Source: JBEKHI01 sp050012355
GTDB taxonomy: Bacteria > Actinomycetota > Actinomycetes > Streptosporangiales > Streptosporangiaceae
Assembly (NCBI GenBank): GCA_050012355.1
Contig: JBEKHI010000032.1
Location: 1 to 33,464, forward strand
DNA length: 33,464 nucleotides
Direction: 5' to 3'
The translations under genes were made by a program, and so were the position numbers. The stretch's first letter is position 1; every line of letters begins with the position of its first letter. Shown piece after piece: positions 14,310-22,082 of this stretch. Under the pieces are notes generated by a model. It saw only the letters and a program-made list of their open reading frames with translations, had not been told where the DNA came from and searched no databases.

Positions 14310-14828
14310 GTGACTGGCTTGCGCCTTCGCCCGCCGCGGCCCGAGGACGAGTCCCAGGTGCTGGCGGGGCACTGGGCGATGCTGGCGGCCGACGGCTTCC
14401 CCTTCGCCCTGGGATACGAGCCCGGGATGTCATGGAACACGTACCTGCGGGCACTGGAGTTCAACCGGGTAGGGACCAACCTCCCGGCCGGATACGTGGC
14501 CGCCACGTTCCTCGTCGCGGTGGACGGCGACCGGATCGTCGGCCGCGCCTCGCTACGGCACCGGCTGAACGAATCCCTCGAGCGGCAGGGCGGCCACATC
14601 GGCTATGGCGTGCTACCGGAGCACCGCCGACGCGGTTACGCGACCGAGATCCTCGAGCAGAGCCTGGTCGTCGCCCGAGCCCTCGGAATCGACCGCGTGC
14701 TGGTGACCTGCGACGATGCTAATACCGCCTCCGCTGGGGTCATCGAGCGCTGTGGCGGGAAACCCGACTCGGTGATCGCTTCGGCCGACCTACCGGGACT
14801 GATGATTCGACGCTACTGGATTGACTGA
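14310..14828 (+). CDS. GNAT-family N-acetyltransferase
   Basis: This 172-aa protein has the GNAT fold: an N-terminal LRLRPPRPEDESQV, the central IVGRASLRHRLNE strand, and the acetyl-CoA loop in IGYGVLPEHRRRGYATEIL (Q/RxxGxG/A type), ending LMIRRYWID. Substrate is unknown. The GTG at 14310 begins where the domain begins; there is no clear ribosome site, and GGGTAT lies 9 nt upstream. The upstream open frame overlaps the GlsB-like gene and is rejected. It lies 4 nt before the VOC gene, probably in one unit. Confidence 0.85.
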   Translation: MTGLRLRPPRPEDESQVLAGHWAMLAADGFPFALGYEPGMSWNTYLRALEFNRVGTNLPAGYVAATFLVAVDGDRIVGRASLRHRLNESLERQGGHIGYGVLPEHRRRGYATEILEQSLVVARALGIDRVLVTCDDANTASAGVIERCGGKPDSVIASADLPGLMIRRYWID

Positions 14829-14832
14829 CCCC

Positions 14833-15270
14833 ATGAACTTTCAGCTCGTGATCGACTGCACGGACCCGGTACGGATGGCCCGATTCTGGGCGGAGGCGCT
14901 CGGGTACGTGCTCGAGCCGCCGCCCGACGGCTTCGCCACCTGGGATGACTACTACCGCGATCTCGGGCTGGACGAGTCCGACCTCGGCATCGAAGCGGAT
15001 TCCATCGTGGATCCCCTTGGCTGTGGCCCGCGGATCTGGTTCCAGATCGTTCCGGAGTCCAAATCAATAAAGAACCGGCTGCACATTGATATCGGCGTCG
15101 GCGGCGGGCGGGCACTGCCCATCGAGGTACGCCGCGAGCGCGTCCAGGCCGAGGTCGCCCGGCTGGTCGCGCTAGGGGCATCGATGACCGCCGTTCTGGA
15201 AGATGAAGCAATTGATCACTACGCGATCGCGATGCGTGACCCGGAGGGAAATGAGTTCGACGTGAACTGA
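14833..15270 (+). CDS. VOC (glyoxalase-like) family protein
   Basis: This 145-aa protein of the vicinal oxygen chelate fold resembles the Glyoxalase_6 group: FQLVIDCTDPVRMARFWAEALGY at the start, NRLHIDIGV in the middle and MRDPEGNEFDVN at the end. His and Glu in the last two motifs are possible metal ligands. Its substrate is not known. ATG 14833 is preferred; a TTG at 14821 would overlap the acetyltransferase stop. Confidence 0.87.
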   Translation: MNFQLVIDCTDPVRMARFWAEALGYVLEPPPDGFATWDDYYRDLGLDESDLGIEADSIVDPLGCGPRIWFQIVPESKSIKNRLHIDIGVGGGRALPIEVRRERVQAEVARLVALGASMTAVLEDEAIDHYAIAMRDPEGNEFDVN

Positions 15271-15300
15271 ACCCATGGGAACACGGCGCTCACGTGAATA

Positions 15301-15337
15301 CGGAGCGTACTCAGGGGTCTACGCCGAGTACGCTCCG
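15301..15337 (+). terminator. Hairpin terminator after the VOC gene
   Basis: CGGAGCGTACTC (15301-15312) and its exact complement (15326-15337) form a 12-bp stem with a 13-nt loop, 30 nt after the stop. No T tract. Confidence 0.7.
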
Positions 15338-15459
15338 CGCTAATGAGGGCCGGTTCACGCTACGGTTCGGCTACCCCGCCAGAGATGGGCAAACGTCGCA
15401 TCCGCCGTGTCGTATTGTTTGAGTCCAGATTCCCCCTTCGGAAGTAGATAGCTGAGACG

Positions 15460-17346
15460 ATGCCCCAGGAAGAGTGGCCTGCCGAGCTGGCCGCGCGCCG
15501 CGACGCGCTCCGCCAGGCAGCCGCGACACCCGGTGCGGATCCGGGGACGTTGCTGGAGGCCGCGCTGACCGAGCTTGACGCCGCGATCGAGTCCGTCGCC
15601 GGGTTTCCCGACGGGCTCCCGGGCGCCGCCGAACCGCCTGGCGACTCGCTGCACGCCGAACGCAGGCTGCTGCGGGCCGCGTTCCAGAACGCGCCGGTCC
15701 CGCTGTTCCTCCTCGAGCGGGACGGCACGGTCCGGCGGGCCAACGACCTGGCCGGCGAACTGACCGGCGCGTCTTCGGGCTACGCGACCGGCAAACCGTT
15801 CACCGCGTTCGTCGACCTGCCGTCACGGGCGGCGGTGCAGACCCAGTTCGCGGCCGTCTTGCGGACCGGGACACCACGCCAGACCGCCGCCAAGCTGCTG
15901 ACGCCGGACGGGCCCGCCGATGTGGCCTTGAGCAGCCGGGTCATCACGCTTCCCGGTGACCCGAAGCTGCTGATCGTGAGCGTCGCCACCGGAGCCGCGA
16001 CCGGGATCACCGCGGCGAGCGCCCCGGACAGCAAGCCAGCCAGGCAGAAGCGCGTGCCTGTCCAGACGCGCGGCGTGCAGGGCATGGCCCGGCGGATGGA
16101 CATGGTGACCGCCGTTACCCGCCTGCTACTCGACAACAGCACGTTCAGCGAGGCCGTGACGCTGCAGCGGTGCGCGCGGCTGCTGGCGGGTGAGATGGCG
16201 AGCTGGGTGATCGTGGACATGGAGCGAGCCGGGCGACTGCGGCGGCAGTTCGCGATCGGCCCGCGGGACAGCGACGGCACGGAGCGCATCGTGCGGACGG
16301 TGCGCGCCACCGAACCGGAGCCCTCGACCATCAGCTGGCAGGTGCAGACGTCGGGCAAGTCCGCTCTGCTGGCGCACGCGCAGGACGCTAACCTGCTCGG
16401 TACGGACGCGGACGGTAAGCCGCTGCTCATGCAGCTCGGCGCGACGTCGCTGGTCTGCGTGCCCATCCCGGACGGCCCGGCCAGCTACGGGACGCTCACC
16501 CTCGCCCGCCGCGCCGACGAGGGGGCCTTCTCGATGGCCGACCTCGCGCTCACCGAGGAGCTTGGGGAACACCTGGCGATCGCGATCCGGGTGGACAGGA
16601 TGTTCCGCCGGCGCTCGGAGGTGGCGCAGGCGCTCCAGGCCAGCCTGCTGCCAGCCAGCCTGCCTGATGTTGCTGGGCTGGAATTCGCGGCCGCCTACAT
16701 CGGGGCGACTAACTGGCAAGAGATCAGCGGTGACTTCTACGACGTGTTTCCGGTAGACGGGACCGAGCGCTGCGGCATCGTCGTCGGCGACGTGAGCGGA
16801 AAGGGCGAGGAAGCCGCGACGATGACGGCGGCCGCCCGGCACTCCGTGCGCGCCATCGCGTTCGGCACCCCGGACCCCGCCGACGTGCTCCGCGACGTCA
16901 GCGAGGTACTGCTGACCGGCGACTACCAAGACCGGTTCGTCACCGCGGTGCTGGCGTATCTGCGGCGGGACACCAACGGAGAGTTCCAGGTCCGTATCTC
17001 GCACGCCGGGCATCCCGGGCCCGCGGTGGTGCGCGCCGATGGCCGCGTGGAGGTGCTCGAGGGCGAGGGACTCCCGCTCGGGCTGTTCCCCGGCATCGAG
17101 CCCCCGGTGACCGAGCTGAGGCTCGCGGTGGGGGACACGCTGTTTTTCTACACCGACGGCGTGACCGAGGCGCGGGGCGCGGACATGAGCTACTTCGAGG
17201 ACCGGCTCGCCGACCAGCTCGCGGCGGTCGAGGGCGGTACGGCGGCGGAGATCGTGCGGTCAGTACAGGAGCTCGTCACCGAGTTCTCCGGTGACGAGCT
17301 CCGCGATGATATGACGATGCTGGCCGTCAAGGTGCTGCCAACGTGA
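15460..17346 (+). CDS. PAS-GAF-PP2C (SpoIIE-type) phosphatase
   Basis: This 628-aa protein is a serine phosphatase of the RsbU/SpoIIE kind that would dephosphorylate STAS proteins and so switch on a sigma factor. Domains: an N-terminal helix-rich part (1-65), PAS (about 70-180), GAF (about 225-385) and PP2C (about 400-626). Metal-binding acidic motifs are present: ISGDFYDVF, VVGDVSGKG, FYTDGVTEAR and DDMTMLAVKV. No membrane segment is seen, so sensing is probably cytoplasmic. It ends 8 nt from the convergent DUF6458 gene. Natural partners in the window are the two STAS proteins; which one it acts on is unknown. Confidence 0.93.
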   Translation: MPQEEWPAELAARRDALRQAAATPGADPGTLLEAALTELDAAIESVAGFPDGLPGAAEPPGDSLHAERRLLRAAFQNAPVPLFLLERDGTVRRANDLAGELTGASSGYATGKPFTAFVDLPSRAAVQTQFAAVLRTGTPRQTAAKLLTPDGPADVALSSRVITLPGDPKLLIVSVATGAATGITAASAPDSKPARQKRVPVQTRGVQGMARRMDMVTAVTRLLLDNSTFSEAVTLQRCARLLAGEMASWVIVDMERAGRLRRQFAIGPRDSDGTERIVRTVRATEPEPSTISWQVQTSGKSALLAHAQDANLLGTDADGKPLLMQLGATSLVCVPIPDGPASYGTLTLARRADEGAFSMADLALTEELGEHLAIAIRVDRMFRRRSEVAQALQASLLPASLPDVAGLEFAAAYIGATNWQEISGDFYDVFPVDGTERCGIVVGDVSGKGEEAATMTAAARHSVRAIAFGTPDPADVLRDVSEVLLTGDYQDRFVTAVLAYLRRDTNGEFQVRISHAGHPGPAVVRADGRVEVLEGEGLPLGLFPGIEPPVTELRLAVGDTLFFYTDGVTEARGADMSYFEDRLADQLAAVEGGTAAEIVRSVQELVTEFSGDELRDDMTMLAVKVLPT

Positions 17347-17354
17347 TACGAGGG

Positions 17355-17687
17355 TTACTCCTCCTCGTAGACTTCCTCGACAACCTCGTCCTCCTTGGGG
17401 GCGGTGAGCCCGGCCCGCACCCGCTGGCTTTCCGGCTCGTGCACGACGTAGGTGGGGTAGGTGGTCTCCTCCATGCGTGTCCCGCCGCCCGGCCGGGGCC
17501 GGGTACGCCGGATCACCTTGGTACTCAGCCAGCCGTAGCTGCGCTTTGGCAGCACCAGGCCGGCCACTCCGACGACGATCAGGACCCAGCCCACCGTGTG
17601 CAGGTTGAGGACCGACGTGTTGGTGGTGACGGCGAAGGCGAAGATCGCGCCGATCGCGATAATTACCAGCCCTGCTGTGGTCTTCAT
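17355..17687 (-). CDS. DUF6458-like small membrane protein
   Basis: This 110-aa protein has two membrane helices (about residues 3-22 and 28-48) followed by a basic stretch and a Glu-rich C-terminus ending EEVYEEE. It fits the DUF6458 group of actinobacterial membrane proteins of unknown function. Its ATG shares one base with the stop of the sigma gene (TAATG), with a purine-rich ribosome site before it, so translation is probably coupled to the sigma factor. A role as a membrane anchor or modulator of that sigma factor is only a guess from coupling. Confidence 0.8.
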   Translation of the reverse strand: MKTTAGLVIIAIGAIFAFAVTTNTSVLNLHTVGWVLIVVGVAGLVLPKRSYGWLSTKVIRRTRPRPGGGTRMEETTYPTYVVHEPESQRVRAGLTAPKEDEVVEEVYEEE

Positions 17688-18526
17688 TATCTTCTTTCCT
17701 CCGAGCTCATGCTCGCGGCGGCGACGGCGACGGGCCGCCCCTCAGATTCGGTGAGCTTGCTGCGCAGATGCTCGAGCGCCCGGGCGAGCAGCCGGGAGAC
17801 GTGCATCTGCGAGATGCCGAGACGGTCCCCGATTTCGGACTGGGTGAGGTTGCCGTAGAACCTCATGATGAGGATGCGCTGCTCCCGCTCGGGCAGCTCT
17901 TCCCAATGCGTGCTGACCGACTCCATGTCGATGGCGAGCTCCACGCCCTGGTCATCCTCGCCGAGCAGGTCGGCCAGCTGAGCAGGGTCCTCACGGTCAG
18001 AGAGCGGAGCGTCCAGCGAATAGGCGCTGAACACCATGTCCGCCTGGCGGGCCTCGAGAAGTTCGTCCTTGCCGACGCCGAGGCGGATCGCGAGCTCATC
18101 GTCACCAGGATTGCGACCGAGCTTGTGGGTAAGTTCCTCGGTGGCCTTGCGCAGTTCGAGCAGCAGTTCCTGCGCGGAACGCCGCACGTGCACCTGCCAC
18201 CTCTTGTCGCGGAAGTGCCGCTTGACCTCGCCGCTCACGCACGGAGCGGCGTACGCGGCGAGGCTGTCACCGAGATCGGGATCGTAGTTGTTGATCGCCT
18301 TGAGCAAGCCGAGGTACCCCACCTGCATGAGGTCTTCAACCGGTTCCGGACTGCCCCGGTACTGCCGGACACAGGACCTCACCAGCTTGGAGTAACGCTC
18401 GACGAGAACCTCGCAGACCGCCGACCGCAGCTCACTGTCCCTGGGCAACTGCCGGATCTGCCTGAGTAGGTCGTTGTCGGAGAGATCGGTCAGCCCCTCG
18501 CGCTCGCCTGGTGTGAGTCCCGTCAT
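17687..18526 (-). CDS. SigB/SigF-family RNA polymerase sigma factor
   Basis: This is a 279-aa group 3 sigma factor of the stress/sporulation SigB/SigF/SigG family. Region 2 spans about residues 40-110 (PVEDLMQVGYLGLLKAINNYDP, then YAAPCVSGEVKRHFRDKRW), region 3 about 120-195 (TEELTHKLGRNPGDDELA), and region 4 about 215-270 (LPEREQRILIMRFYGNLTQSEIGDRLGISQMHVSRLLARAL). The ATG at 18524-18526 has GGAGG 5 nt upstream; an extended frame to 18574 lacks such a site. No anti-sigma gene is adjacent, but the kinase at 25771, two STAS proteins and two PP2C phosphatases in this window form a full partner-switching set. A matching promoter lies in its own leader. Confidence 0.94.
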   Translation of the reverse strand: MTGLTPGEREGLTDLSDNDLLRQIRQLPRDSELRSAVCEVLVERYSKLVRSCVRQYRGSPEPVEDLMQVGYLGLLKAINNYDPDLGDSLAAYAAPCVSGEVKRHFRDKRWQVHVRRSAQELLLELRKATEELTHKLGRNPGDDELAIRLGVGKDELLEARQADMVFSAYSLDAPLSDREDPAQLADLLGEDDQGVELAIDMESVSTHWEELPEREQRILIMRFYGNLTQSEIGDRLGISQMHVSRLLARALEHLRSKLTESEGRPVAVAAASMSSEERR

Positions 18527-18620
18527 CGTTGCCTCCGGCTTGTGGTCGGCGTGTCGATGTGGGTGTGCCCGCACGTAGCGCGATAAACATCGGAGTCTGT
18601 GGTCCTGGTCACAATCTTCA

Positions 18621-18646
18621 GCTACCTCTAAGTGACCGCCGCAAAC
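18621..18646 (-). promoter_or_regulatory. SigB/SigF-type promoter of the sigma gene itself
   Basis: On the minus strand: GTTT (18643-18646), 15 nt, AGGTAGC (18621-18627), about 95 nt upstream of the sigma ATG. It has the same 26-nt layout as three other sites in the window. Autoregulation of this sigma family is common. Confidence 0.55.
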
Positions 18647-18651
18647 GCAAT

Positions 18652-18713
18652 GATGCTGGTTGGTGTGACATCAACCAGCTTCTTACCTGGTTGATGTCAC
18701 ATTCACCAGCATC
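18652..18713 (-). terminator. Long hairpin after the hybrid kinase gene
   Basis: Two 27-nt arms (18652-18678 and 18687-18713) pair at 24 of 27 positions around an 8-nt loop, beginning 10 nt after the stop at 18723. Its core TGTGACATCAACC is related to the TGTGACATCGACC of the hairpin after aceE. Confidence 0.75.
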
Positions 18714-18722
18714 AGAAGTCCG

Positions 18723-21700
18723 TTAGTCGGCTTGCGGACCAAGCCAGCGCGTCATGCGGGCGAATAGCTGATCGGTGTCTACCGGCTTGGTCACGTAGTC
18801 GGTCGCGCCGGCCGCCAGGGACTTGTCCCGGTCACCGGGCATGGCACGGGCGGTCACCGCGATGATCGGCAGGTCCTCGAATTCCGGCATCTGCCGGATC
18901 GTGGCCATCGTCGTGTAGCCGTCCATCTCCGGCATCATCACGTCCATCAGCACCAGGTCGGGCCGCGGACCGCGACGTAGCGCCTCGACGCCGGCCCGGC
19001 CGTCGGGCGCCTGATCGACGATCATCCCGAACATCTCGAGCGTACTGGTGATGGCGAACACGTTCCGCGGGTCGTCGTCCACTACGAGCACCCGCTTGTC
19101 GCGCAGGTCTTCGTGACCGGCCGGTGCGTGATCGGGGACGGCCGGTATCGTGTCCGTTCGCTCGCCGACGAGCGCGGGCACCAGCTCGGCGGACATATGC
19201 AAGGTGATCCGCTCGCGCAGCTCATCCAGCGATGGGAGCAGCTCAAGCGAGCCGGCACCGAAACGAAGCCGGGCGAGCCGGGACTGGGCGCTGTCGGTCT
19301 TGTCCCTGGTGTGCGCGAGCACCGGGACCGAGCGCAGCGCCGGTATCTCCTCGAGCCGCTCCAGGAACGCGAACGCGGAGGAATCCCGCAGCCCCAGGTC
19401 GAGTACCACGCACCGGCACGGCCGCGCGGATAGCTCGGTGATCGCCTCGTCGGCGCTGACCGCGGTGTCCACCCGAACCGGACCGCCGATGCCCGCCACA
19501 TCGGATACCGCGCTGTGCACGAGCAGCGTCAGCAGGCCGCCGGAGGCGCCTTCGACCACGAGGACCCGGCGTTCGCCGTTCGGCAGCTGTTCCTCGGCGG
19601 CGGGCTCGGCGCCGGAGAGTACCGGAGCCTCGGGAAGAATGGCGGGCAGCAGCAGCGTGAATGTGCTGCCGCGTCCTGGCTCGCTATCGGCGGTGATCTC
19701 GCCGCCGAGCAGCGCGCTGACCTCACGGGCGATCGACAGCCCGAGGCCGGTGCCGCCGTACCGGCGCGACAGCGTGCCGTCGCCCTGCTGGAACGCGCCG
19801 AAGATCGCGTTCAGGTTCTCGGTGGCGATGCCGATTCCGGTATCGGCGACCGAGAACGCGACGATCCCGTTGCGGGCGGTGGTCACGCGGAGCATGACTC
19901 CGCCGCGTTCGGTGAACTTGACCGCGTTGGCCAGCAGGTTGCCCAGCACCTGACGGAGCCGCTGCCGGTCGGTGACCAGCTCGGCGGGCCCGTCGTCCAC
20001 GATCGAGAAGTCCAGCCCCTTTTCCGCGGTCAGCGGCTGGAACGTCGCGCGGACCTCGTCCAGCAGCGACGACAGCGGGAACGGCTCCGTGTGTACGTCC
20101 AGCCGCCCGGCCTCCACCTTGGACAGGTCCAGGATGTCGTTGATCAGCCGGAGCAAGTCGGATCCGGCCGAGTGGATGACGTTCGCGTACTCCACCTGCT
20201 TGGCGGTCAGGTTGCGGCCCGGGTTCTGCGCGAGCAGCCGGGCGAGGATGAGCAAGCTGTTCAACGGGGTGCGCAGCTCGTGCGACATGTTGGCGAGGAA
20301 CTGCGACTTGTATTTAGACGCCAGGGCGAGCTGGCGGGCACGTTCCTCGATCTCCGTCTGCTGGGTCTGCAGCTCCGACATCAGCCGCTGCGACTCCTCG
20401 AGCAGCGCGTCGGTGCGCGAGTTCGCGATGATCGAGTTCACGCTGACGCCGAGGGTCTCGGTCACCTGCTCCAGCAGCGTCCGCTGCACGGTCGTGAACT
20501 CGCTGAACGACGCGAGCTCGATCACCCCGAGCACCTGGTCCTCGAACAGGATCGGGAGGATCGCCAGGTGCGTCGGTGTCGCCTCGCCGAGCCCCGAGGA
20601 GATCTTCACGTAGCCCGGCGGCAGGTCGGCAACGAATACCGACCGCTTGGACTTGGCGGTCTGGCCGATGAGCGACTGGCCAAGCTTGTACTGCACGGGC
20701 GCGTCCTTGTCGGCCCGCAGCCCGTACCCGGCGATCAGCCGCAGGCTGTCAGCACCAGTGGTGAGGAAGAACGTCCCGTGCTGCGCCCCGGCGAGCGGCG
20801 CCAGCTCATCCATGATGACCTCGGCGACGATCTCCAGGTCACGGTGCCCCTGCATCATGCTGGCGATCCGTGCCAGGTTCGTCTTGAGCCAGTCCTGCTG
20901 CTGGTTCGCCTGCGTGGTGTCGCGCAGCGAACCGACCATCGCGTTGATGTTGTCCTTGAGCTCGGCGACCTCACCCTGCGCCTCCACCGCGATCGTCCTG
21001 GTCAGATCGCCGGCCGCCACGGCGCTCGTCACCTCGGCGATCGACCGCACCTGCAGGGTGAGGTTGAGCGCCAGCTCGTTCACGTTCTCGGTGAGCCGCT
21101 TCCAGGTACCGGAGACGCCCTCCACCTCGGCCTGGCCGCCGAGGCGGCCCTCCCGGCCTACCTCGCGCGCCACCCGGGTGACCTCGGCGGCGAACGCGGA
21201 GAGCTGGTCCACCATGGTGTTGATCGTCGTCTTGAGCTCAAGGATCTCGCCGCGCGCCTCGACGTCGATCTTCTTGGAAAGGTCGCCTCTGGCCACCGCG
21301 GTCGTGACCTGGGCGATGTTCCGCACCTGGCTGGTGAGGTTGTCCGCCATTGAGTTGACGTTGTCGGTCAGGTCCTTCCAGGTGCCGGCCACGCCGTGCA
21401 CCACCGCCTGGCCGCCTAGGTTGCCCTGGGTGCCCACCTCGCGGGCCACCCTGGTCACCTCGTCGGCGAACGCGGAGAGCTGGTCGACCATCGTGTTGAT
21501 GGTCTCCTTCAGCTCCAGGATCTCGCCGCGGGCGTCTACCCGGATCTTCTGGCTGAGGTCACCCCTGGCCACCGCCGTGGTGACCTTCGCGATGCTGCGC
21601 ACCTGGATGGTCAGGTTGTCGGCCATGGCGTTCACCGACTCGGTCAGGTCCTTCCAGGTACCCGAGACGCCCGGCACGTAGGCCTGGCCGCTGAGCTTGC

Positions 21701-21923
21701 CCTCGGTGCCCACCTCACGGGCGACGCGGGTAACCTCGGAGGTGAAGATGTCGAGCTGGTCCACCATTCCGTTGAAGACGGTGGCGATCTCGTCCATCAG
21801 CGGGTCGCCGGTCTGCGGGAGCCTGGTGCTGAAGTCACCGCCGCGCACAGCGGTTAGTCCCGCCAGAAGCTGAGCCAGCGCCGGTTCGTCCAGCCGAGTC
21901 TTGTCGGATACGACGTCGGTCAT
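18723..21923 (-). CDS. Cytosolic poly-HAMP hybrid sensor histidine kinase (group III-like)
   Basis: This 1066-aa kinase has no membrane segment. Residues 1-340 are HAMP-type repeats: canonical units (GGDFSTRL, RGDLSQKI, RGDLSKKI, AGDLTRTI) alternate with divergent ones (EGKLSGQA, QGNLGGQA, EGRLGGQA). Then come a GAF domain (about 350-500), a coiled segment, HisKA with His548 in ANMSHELRTPLN, HATPase_c (about 645-762; Asn666, DTGIGI, GGTGLGLS), a first receiver (about 785-910) and a second receiver (944-1062) with Asp994 in VLMDVMMPEMDGY and Lys1046. The first receiver keeps Asp842 but lacks the N-terminal acidic pair and the conserved Lys, so it is probably degenerate. The layout is that of fungal osmosensing Nik1/group III kinases and their bacterial relatives. 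A GGAGAGG site precedes the ATG. Confidence 0.94.
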   Translation of the reverse strand: MTDVVSDKTRLDEPALAQLLAGLTAVRGGDFSTRLPQTGDPLMDEIATVFNGMVDQLDIFTSEVTRVAREVGTEGKLSGQAYVPGVSGTWKDLTESVNAMADNLTIQVRSIAKVTTAVARGDLSQKIRVDARGEILELKETINTMVDQLSAFADEVTRVAREVGTQGNLGGQAVVHGVAGTWKDLTDNVNSMADNLTSQVRNIAQVTTAVARGDLSKKIDVEARGEILELKTTINTMVDQLSAFAAEVTRVAREVGREGRLGGQAEVEGVSGTWKRLTENVNELALNLTLQVRSIAEVTSAVAAGDLTRTIAVEAQGEVAELKDNINAMVGSLRDTTQANQQQDWLKTNLARIASMMQGHRDLEIVAEVIMDELAPLAGAQHGTFFLTTGADSLRLIAGYGLRADKDAPVQYKLGQSLIGQTAKSKRSVFVADLPPGYVKISSGLGEATPTHLAILPILFEDQVLGVIELASFSEFTTVQRTLLEQVTETLGVSVNSIIANSRTDALLEESQRLMSELQTQQTEIEERARQLALASKYKSQFLANMSHELRTPLNSLLILARLLAQNPGRNLTAKQVEYANVIHSAGSDLLRLINDILDLSKVEAGRLDVHTEPFPLSSLLDEVRATFQPLTAEKGLDFSIVDDGPAELVTDRQRLRQVLGNLLANAVKFTERGGVMLRVTTARNGIVAFSVADTGIGIATENLNAIFGAFQQGDGTLSRRYGGTGLGLSIAREVSALLGGEITADSEPGRGSTFTLLLPAILPEAPVLSGAEPAAEEQLPNGERRVLVVEGASGGLLTLLVHSAVSDVAGIGGPVRVDTAVSADEAITELSARPCRCVVLDLGLRDSSAFAFLERLEEIPALRSVPVLAHTRDKTDSAQSRLARLRFGAGSLELLPSLDELRERITLHMSAELVPALVGERTDTIPAVPDHAPAGHEDLRDKRVLVVDDDPRNVFAITSTLEMFGMIVDQAPDGRAGVEALRRGPRPDLVLMDVMMPEMDGYTTMATIRQMPEFEDLPIIAVTARAMPGDRDKSLAAGATDYVTKPVDTDQLFARMTRWLGPQAD
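20907..21734 (-). repeat. Three tandem 276-nt units encoding 92-residue HAMP repeats
   Basis: Residues 64-155, 156-247 and 248-339 of the kinase align without gaps. Each begins VTRVAREVG, continues with GTWK(D/R)LT and ends near the (T/N)INxMV motif. The period is exactly 92 codons three times over. The first two units are closer to each other than to the third. Confidence 0.9.
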
Positions 21924-21935
21924 GGAACCTCTCCA

Positions 21936-21961
21936 TTTTGGCTGCGTAACCCTATGGTAGC
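21936..21961 (+). promoter_or_regulatory. Weak SigB/SigF-like promoter candidate upstream of the second PP2C gene
   Basis: TTTT (21936-21939), 15 nt, TGGTAGC (21955-21961). It matches the motif seen elsewhere except for the first base of the -35 element. It is about 120 nt upstream of the phosphatase start, in the divergent region shared with the hybrid kinase. Confidence 0.3.
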
Positions 21962-22082
21962 CGGGCCAACAGTACAGGTCGGGTCGTCTTGCTCACCTCA
22001 CCCCCTGCCAGTCGCCCTTTCCCGGCCATTCGGGCGGGCTGATGGTACGGTTCAGGCGTTACGAGCTGGGAGGCGGGTGATC

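Noticed and set aside
15370..15394. Minus-strand GTTT-N14-GGGTAGC near 15.38 kb
   Set aside because: Spacing is one base short and no minus-strand gene follows; it points into the end of the VOC gene. It could drive an antisense RNA but nothing supports that.
19515..21353. 612-codon plus-strand open frame opposite the hybrid kinase
   Set aside because: Antisense shadow; its repeats simply mirror the HAMP-coding repeats on the other strand.
20907..21734. Tandem 276-nt repeats as a CRISPR array or satellite
   Set aside because: They are in frame, code for conserved HAMP repeats and have no spacer structure.
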